Source: Bacteriovoracaceae bacterium | GTDB lineage: Bacteria > Bdellovibrionota > Bacteriovoracia > Bacteriovoracales > Bacteriovoracaceae | Assembly: GCA_023151145.1 (NCBI GenBank) | Contig: JAKLJM010000062.1 | Coordinates: 1 to 9,287 of the forward strand | DNA: 9,287 bases | Reading direction: 5' to 3' | Shown: in pieces, positions 5,493 through 9,287 of the stretch | Numbering within the stretch: position 1 is the first letter of the stretch | How the letters are laid out: the number at the start of each line of letters is the position of its first letter | Position numbers and translations under genes: made by a program | Notes under the pieces: generated by a model | Told to the model about the DNA's origin: nothing | The model's database searches: none | Seen by the model: the letters and a program-made list of their open reading frames with translations, nothing else

Positions 5493-6941
5493 ATGATTGG
5501 TGATTTATTAAAAGACATTGCGAAGGTTGCGGGAGTAAAAGGATTACTAATCCTTTTATCTGGTGTTGCGACTACCTATGTAACATATGAAGCTGTTAAA
5601 GAAAGTCCTAATGAGGTTATAGAAGAAGAAGTCGTGGCAGATGAGCAGGCTCCTGAATCAAATAATTTTAGAAAAATCGCCTCACAAGCTAAATCGCTAT
5701 TTGCTCCATCTAAATCGAATAAACAATCAGAAGTTAAAGTAACTCAATATGATAAAGAAAAATTTGTAGAGTCTGGTGTAGAGCCAGATACAAATGATTT
5801 TTCTTCGTTTAAAAAAGAAGAAGAACCAGCCACTCCACTAAGTTTTAGTACGGCCGGAAACTTTGTCTCCGCCTCATCAGGTGGATTGGGCGATTTTGGC
5901 TTTAGTGATTCTGGTGGTGGAAGTAGTAGTGGATCTAAGTCTTCTTCAGGATCTGGTTCTAGTTCATCAACTGGAGACTCTAGTGTGGTTAGTTCTGTAG
6001 GAACTACACCTGTGGCAGAATCGGATTCAGATAATGAAACGACAACTGACTCAACATCATCTAAGGGGGGAGGAAGTACTGCCCCTGCAGCAACGGTAAC
6101 GAATACATGTGCTCCTAGTATATTAGGAGGAAGTTTCGGAAATCCGATTGGTGTGACAATAACTTGCGATTTACCTTCTACTGTAAAATATTGTTTGTCT
6201 GATAATGGAACTTGTTGTGATCCTGAAACATCGGGAACTAATTATTCTACTTCAGTTGTCATTGGACCAAAAAGTGCAAACTATTGTTTAAGTTTTGTCG
6301 GGGAAAATGCTACAACCGGAACAACTACAGTTAGTGAATACAACTATCAAATCAATTCTACATTTCCGAATCTAACTGTTACATATGATAAAACTTATTA
6401 TCAATCAACAGAACTAAACGCTGTTACCTTGGCCCACTCTACTAATTTTGGATCAAGTAACTTTTCAATGCATCAGTTAAATTTAAAATCAAATAACCCA
6501 GGTCCTGCTGGTCTTGATTATGATTGTGATGAAATCATGACTAATTATTCAAGTCTATCGGCCCCAAGTGTGGTTGAAGTTTTATTAGATTTTGATATCG
6601 CGGGATTATCTGCTGCCTCTCAAGTTGAAATTCCATTGGCCCTTGGGCAAATGGATTATGGTGATAATTACATTACAACTTTTGTCGTGAATAATAATTT
6701 TGTGGCCCCTGTTAGATCTTGTGCTACCACTCGAGTGATCTTAGAAGACTTTGAATATTTTCAAGCTGATGTTTCGCACGGAGAGTCTGGGACTAATTCA
6801 GTCAGAGAATTTGAGGGTGGTTTTCTAACATATGGATTCTTTGAAGCGGATGCCGACGTTTATCGTGGTCCTGCAGGGGTGAGTGTTTCCAGTAACACCG
6901 ACGAGTCACTTCAGTCAGGAATGTTTGGGATCTTTTATTAA
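5493..6941 (+). CDS. Membrane-anchored Ser/Gly-rich surface protein with chitobiase-C-terminal-like domain
   Basis: A 482-aa exported protein of unknown function. Residues 13-36 (GVKGLLILLSGVATTYVTYEAV) form a signal anchor, followed by an acidic and charged stalk (40-112). Residues about 128-200 are a Ser/Gly/Thr-rich low-complexity linker. Residues about 206-288 show the pattern of a CHB_HEX_C-type beta sandwich (VTITCDLPSTVKYCLSDNGT, then TSGTNYSTSVVIGPKSANYC and SEYNYQI), in which tripartite YxTDGS-like strands are decorated with cysteines. An unrecognised C-terminal region follows (290-482). Eight cysteines (206, 225, 234, 241, 242, 265, 345, 410) suggest disulphides outside the cytoplasm. 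The ATG has no good Shine-Dalgarno sequence, and the frame stays open upstream to 5322 without a usual start codon. It precedes the fibre gene on the same strand by 157 bp. A role in a surface structure is inference. Confidence 0.75.
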   Translation: MIGDLLKDIAKVAGVKGLLILLSGVATTYVTYEAVKESPNEVIEEEVVADEQAPESNNFRKIASQAKSLFAPSKSNKQSEVKVTQYDKEKFVESGVEPDTNDFSSFKKEEEPATPLSFSTAGNFVSASSGGLGDFGFSDSGGGSSSGSKSSSGSGSSSSTGDSSVVSSVGTTPVAESDSDNETTTDSTSSKGGGSTAPAATVTNTCAPSILGGSFGNPIGVTITCDLPSTVKYCLSDNGTCCDPETSGTNYSTSVVIGPKSANYCLSFVGENATTGTTTVSEYNYQINSTFPNLTVTYDKTYYQSTELNAVTLAHSTNFGSSNFSMHQLNLKSNNPGPAGLDYDCDEIMTNYSSLSAPSVVEVLLDFDIAGLSAASQVEIPLALGQMDYGDNYITTFVVNNNFVAPVRSCATTRVILEDFEYFQADVSHGESGTNSVREFEGGFLTYGFFEADADVYRGPAGVSVSSNTDESLQSGMFGIFY

Positions 6942-7032
6942 TCATCAGCCTTAATTTTATGCCAATGAAGATAGGGATGAAATTCTTTATCAATAGCTTT
7001 TTCAAGCTCTTATTATAGGTAAATTCATCCAG

Positions 7033-7090
7033 CTCATGACTATTGATTTCTCATGATAAAATCAAAGGGAATGGTCTCTGTTTTTCAGAG
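7033..7090 (+). promoter_or_regulatory. Leader of the fibre gene with repeats and a hairpin at the ribosome site
   Basis: CTCATGA occurs twice 17 bp apart (7033-7039, 7050-7056). TTGATTT (7043-7049) is inversely repeated as AAATCAA (7059-7065). CTCTG (7076-7080) can pair with CAGAG (7086-7090) around TTTTT, covering the first part of the AGAGGGA ribosome site of the GTG start at 7099. No strong -35/-10 pair was found; the best is TTATCA, 18 nt, TATTAT (6987-7016). Transcription from the upstream gene is also possible. Confidence 0.3.
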
Positions 7091-7098
7091 GGAAATGA

Positions 7099-9287
7099 GT
7101 GCTAAAAGGTTTTCTATTTTTGAGTCTATTTTTAAGCTTTACTAATTTGTTTGCCGCAAATTCGTTGAGCTATTCAGGACGTCTGGTCCTTGCGAGTGGG
7201 GCACCTGTAACGGGGCCTGTAAATCTTCGCGCGGAATTAGTTTACACCAATGCAACATCTACAATACTTTGTTTTCAAAATTTATCTAGTGTGGCACTCA
7301 CTAAAGGTGTGTTTCATTTAAAATTAGATTTTGACTGTACTCCAAGTACATTGTCGCAGGTTTTGCAAAATATTCCGGCTACACATGCGGTTGCTATTAG
7401 AATTATCGACCAATCAAATGCCAAGACTTATCCCTTACAAGCATTACATGCCATTCCTCTTTCTTTATTGGCGGAACAACTTCCACAAATGGGAGCGAGT
7501 GCTGGCCAAGCATTAGCGTGGGATGGATCGAAGTGGGCACCGACGTCGTTTGGGACTGGAAACGGAACAGTGATGAGTGTGACAGCCGGCGCAGGTTTAA
7601 GTGGTGGCACTATTACAACCACAGGAACAATTAGTATTGCCGCTGGTGGTGTCGGGACAACTGAGCTTGCAAATAATTCTGTGACCGCAGCAAAAATTAA
7701 TGCCGGAGAAATTACGTCATCACATATTTCAGCGACAGCAAATATTCCATATTCAAAATTAAGTATTGGAGCGGGAGAAATTCCGCAAGATCGAATTAAC
7801 GGCTTAGCAGGATCTATGTCTGCACTAATTGAAGATGTGATCGCTGATGCGGTTACTGGAAAAGCACCTTCGCAAAATGCGGTTTATGATGCTTTAGGAT
7901 TAAAAGCAGATCGAAGTAATGTCGCCCAAAATATTACCGCCGCTTCAGTGGTGGGCTTAATTGCACCAACTGTCGGATCAGCGGCAGCGAATAGAGATTA
8001 TGTCGATAATAGTTCTGCAACGGTTGATACGCGAATCACTAATGAGGTATCAACACTCAATACTTCTATTGGAAATAAATACGATAAAGCTGGTGGCGTG
8101 ATCACAGGGGATGTGACTTTAAATACTCAGCTTCTTTTAAAAGGTGGGGCAAATTTTGTTACTGTAAAAGCTAACGCAGGAACAGCGAATTATGTAATGA
8201 CTCTTCCTACATCGGCCGGAATAAATGGTTATGTGTTACAAACTGATGGGGCAGGAGTATTAAGTTGGGTGAATCCAAGTTCAGTATCAACAGGAACTGG
8301 AACAGTTAATTCTGCTTCAATCACCGATGGATCGATCGTTGATGCAGATATCAATGCAAGTGCAAATATCGCGCAATCAAAAATTTCTGGACTAACAACT
8401 AGCTTATCTGGAAAAGAAAATACCATCACCGCAGGAACAACCGCACAGTATTATCGTGGAGACAAATCTTGGCAGACGTTAAATACTCTAGCAGTTCCCG
8501 AAAATACTAATCTTTATTTTACTGAGCAAAGAGTTCGTGATTCATTGTTGACTGGTATCAATACGACAACTTCTGGGGCGATAAGCGGAACAGATTCAGT
8601 GTTAAGTGGATTAGGGAAAACACAAAAACAATTAAATGATATCTCTTCAGGAACAACTGCAAATCAGTGGACAGAAAATCTTGGTAACGTATATCGAAAC
8701 TCTGGAAATGTTGGTGTTGGAGTAATTAATCCTATTTATAAATTAGATGTTGCAGGAGATGTGAATGTTACGGGGAATTTTAAAGTAAATGGAGCAAATA
8801 TTTCATCAGGTTTACCTGGTGGTGCTGATACTCAGGTTCAATTTAATACTGCTGGTACTTTTGCTGGAGATTCAAATTTAATTTACGATAATACAAATAA
8901 AAGATTGAGCATTGGACCTCAAGGTGCAAAAGATCGTTTATCTATAAGTCATAACAATGGCTCAGGTGGAGATTTAGTCAATTTATACACTCCAACTTCG
9001 AGCTCTGCTTTAATTGAATTTCAAAATACTTCGGGCTCTTATCGAGCAGGTGTAAATGGTTCAGTTTTTCAAATTACAAATCAATGGCCTTTGACTCCTG
9101 ATTTCGTTGTCGCCAACGGTAATGTGGGAATTGGAACAAGTACTCCGACTCAAAAACTTGATGTGGTAGGAAATTTAAATGCTACACAGGTTTGTATAGC
9201 CGGGGACTGTAAGAGCGCATGGCCGACAGGTGTCAGTGCAGGTTCAATAACAACAACAGAAATTTTAGATGGCACGATTGCTACCGC
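7099..9287 (+). CDS. Secreted phage-tail-fibre-like adhesin (3' end outside window)
   Basis: An open frame of 729 codons, without a stop to the window edge, starting at GTG with AGAGGGA 5 nt upstream and an in-frame TGA just before. Residues 1-20 are a Sec signal peptide (KGFLFLSLFLSF, ending FAA). Residues 21-165 form an N-terminal domain starting LSYSGRL, with two cysteines (C58, C80). The rest is a mosaic of tail-fibre-type modules: TxL/I-xxNSVTAAKI and SATANIPYSKL repeats (188-221, 406-432, 714 on), the segment TTAQYYRGDKSWQTLNT before TNLYFTEQRVRDSLL, and two NVGxG...KLDVxG blocks (537-565, 675-698), the second followed by CIAGDC (699-704). Such proteins are usually trimeric fibres ending in a peptidase S74 chaperone domain, expected beyond the window. 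In Bdellovibrio, chimeric fibres of this kind have been linked to prey recognition; a similar role here is inference. Confidence 0.88.
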   Translation, partial: MLKGFLFLSLFLSFTNLFAANSLSYSGRLVLASGAPVTGPVNLRAELVYTNATSTILCFQNLSSVALTKGVFHLKLDFDCTPSTLSQVLQNIPATHAVAIRIIDQSNAKTYPLQALHAIPLSLLAEQLPQMGASAGQALAWDGSKWAPTSFGTGNGTVMSVTAGAGLSGGTITTTGTISIAAGGVGTTELANNSVTAAKINAGEITSSHISATANIPYSKLSIGAGEIPQDRINGLAGSMSALIEDVIADAVTGKAPSQNAVYDALGLKADRSNVAQNITAASVVGLIAPTVGSAAANRDYVDNSSATVDTRITNEVSTLNTSIGNKYDKAGGVITGDVTLNTQLLLKGGANFVTVKANAGTANYVMTLPTSAGINGYVLQTDGAGVLSWVNPSSVSTGTGTVNSASITDGSIVDADINASANIAQSKISGLTTSLSGKENTITAGTTAQYYRGDKSWQTLNTLAVPENTNLYFTEQRVRDSLLTGINTTTSGAISGTDSVLSGLGKTQKQLNDISSGTTANQWTENLGNVYRNSGNVGVGVINPIYKLDVAGDVNVTGNFKVNGANISSGLPGGADTQVQFNTAGTFAGDSNLIYDNTNKRLSIGPQGAKDRLSISHNNGSGGDLVNLYTPTSSSALIEFQNTSGSYRAGVNGSVFQITNQWPLTPDFVVANGNVGIGTSTPTQKLDVVGNLNATQVCIAGDCKSAWPTGVSAGSITTTEILDGTIAT
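7660..7761 (+). repeat. Fibre repeat module A, copy 1
   Basis: Encodes residues 188-221 of the fibre protein (TELANNSVTAAKINAGEI, then SATANIPYSKL). This Asp/Ser/Ala-rich pattern recurs in copy 2 as ITDGSIVDADI and SANIAQSKI. The two are related in protein sequence but not closely in DNA, so they are old copies. Confidence 0.6.
8314..8394 (+). repeat. Fibre repeat module A, copy 2
   Basis: Encodes residues 406-432 (ASITDGSIVDADINASANIA, then QSKISGL). A third, cut-off copy (SITTTEILDGTIAT) starts at about 9238 and runs to the window edge, which suggests that the module array continues. Confidence 0.6.
8707..8793 (+). repeat. Fibre repeat module B, copy 1 (NVGVG...KLDVAG)
   Basis: Encodes residues 537-565, NVGVGVINPIYKLDVAGDVN followed by VTGNFKVNG. 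This is the common tail-fibre block, typically written NVGIGTxxPxxKLDVxGxV. Confidence 0.65.
9121..9192 (+). repeat. Fibre repeat module B, copy 2 (NVGIG...KLDVVG)
   Basis: Encodes residues 675-698, NVGIGTSTPTQKLDVVGNLN followed by ATQV. It lies 138 codons after copy 1 and matches the family consensus more closely. Confidence 0.65.

Noticed and set aside
6802..7005. Minus-strand 67-codon frame
   Set aside because: Mostly antisense to the Ser/Gly-rich surface protein, with no ribosome site or domain.
6993..7020. AGCTT-TTTC-AAGCT hairpin as a terminator for the surface-protein gene
   Set aside because: Only a 5-bp AT-rich stem with no T-run after it; read-through into the fibre gene is as likely.
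7095..7145. ATG at 7095 as the start of the fibre gene
   Set aside because: It is in another frame that stops after about 16 codons; the GTG at 7099 opens the long frame and gives a proper signal peptide.
7099..9287. Prophage tail module
   Set aside because: The protein has a Sec signal peptide and no phage structural, packaging, lysis or integrase genes are seen in the window.

Overview
The window looks like chromosomal DNA of a low-GC Gram-negative bacterium, most plausibly a Bdellovibrionota predator of the Bacteriovorax/Peredibacter type. This is inferred from the AT-rich sequence, the secreted phage-tail-fibre-like adhesin at the right end, a MinD-like ATPase paired with a J-like/RodZ-like protein, a near-consensus sigma-54 promoter, and several exported proteins of unknown function. 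There is no rRNA, tRNA, CRISPR array, insertion sequence or phage replication/packaging gene.

Left block (1-2260, minus strand): one apparent operon, transcribed right to left from a good sigma-70-type promoter near 2226-2254. It holds a MinD/FlhG-like P-loop ATPase (TTG start), a protein fusing a degenerate J domain to a RodZ-type helix-turn-helix, and the 5' part of an rluD-type 23S rRNA pseudouridine synthase that leaves the window. Gaps are only 13 and 9 bases. The roughly 40-nt leader can form a hairpin over a strong ribosome site that serves a 6-codon mini-ORF, whose stop overlaps the ATPase start.

Centre (2416-4890): a plus-strand membrane protein of the SEC59/DGK1/VTE5 (CTP-dependent lipid kinase) family ends in a strong terminator, facing a minus-strand stand-alone Lon N-terminal-domain protein. 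That gene diverges from a plus-strand class I mannose-6-phosphate isomerase. Their shared 125-bp intergenic region holds a perfect 12-bp inverted repeat overlapping the -10 box of the Lon-domain gene.

Right block (4890-9287): exported proteins. A small minus-strand secreted protein has a textbook sigma-54 -24/-12 promoter. Divergent from it are a membrane-anchored, Ser/Gly-rich, cysteine-containing protein with a probable chitobiase-C-terminal-like beta domain, and then a secreted fibre protein of at least 729 residues (GTG start, runs off the window). The fibre is built from phage-tail-fibre-type repeat modules, like the chimeric fibre adhesins known from Bdellovibrio. The last two genes may form a cell-surface or prey-contact module.
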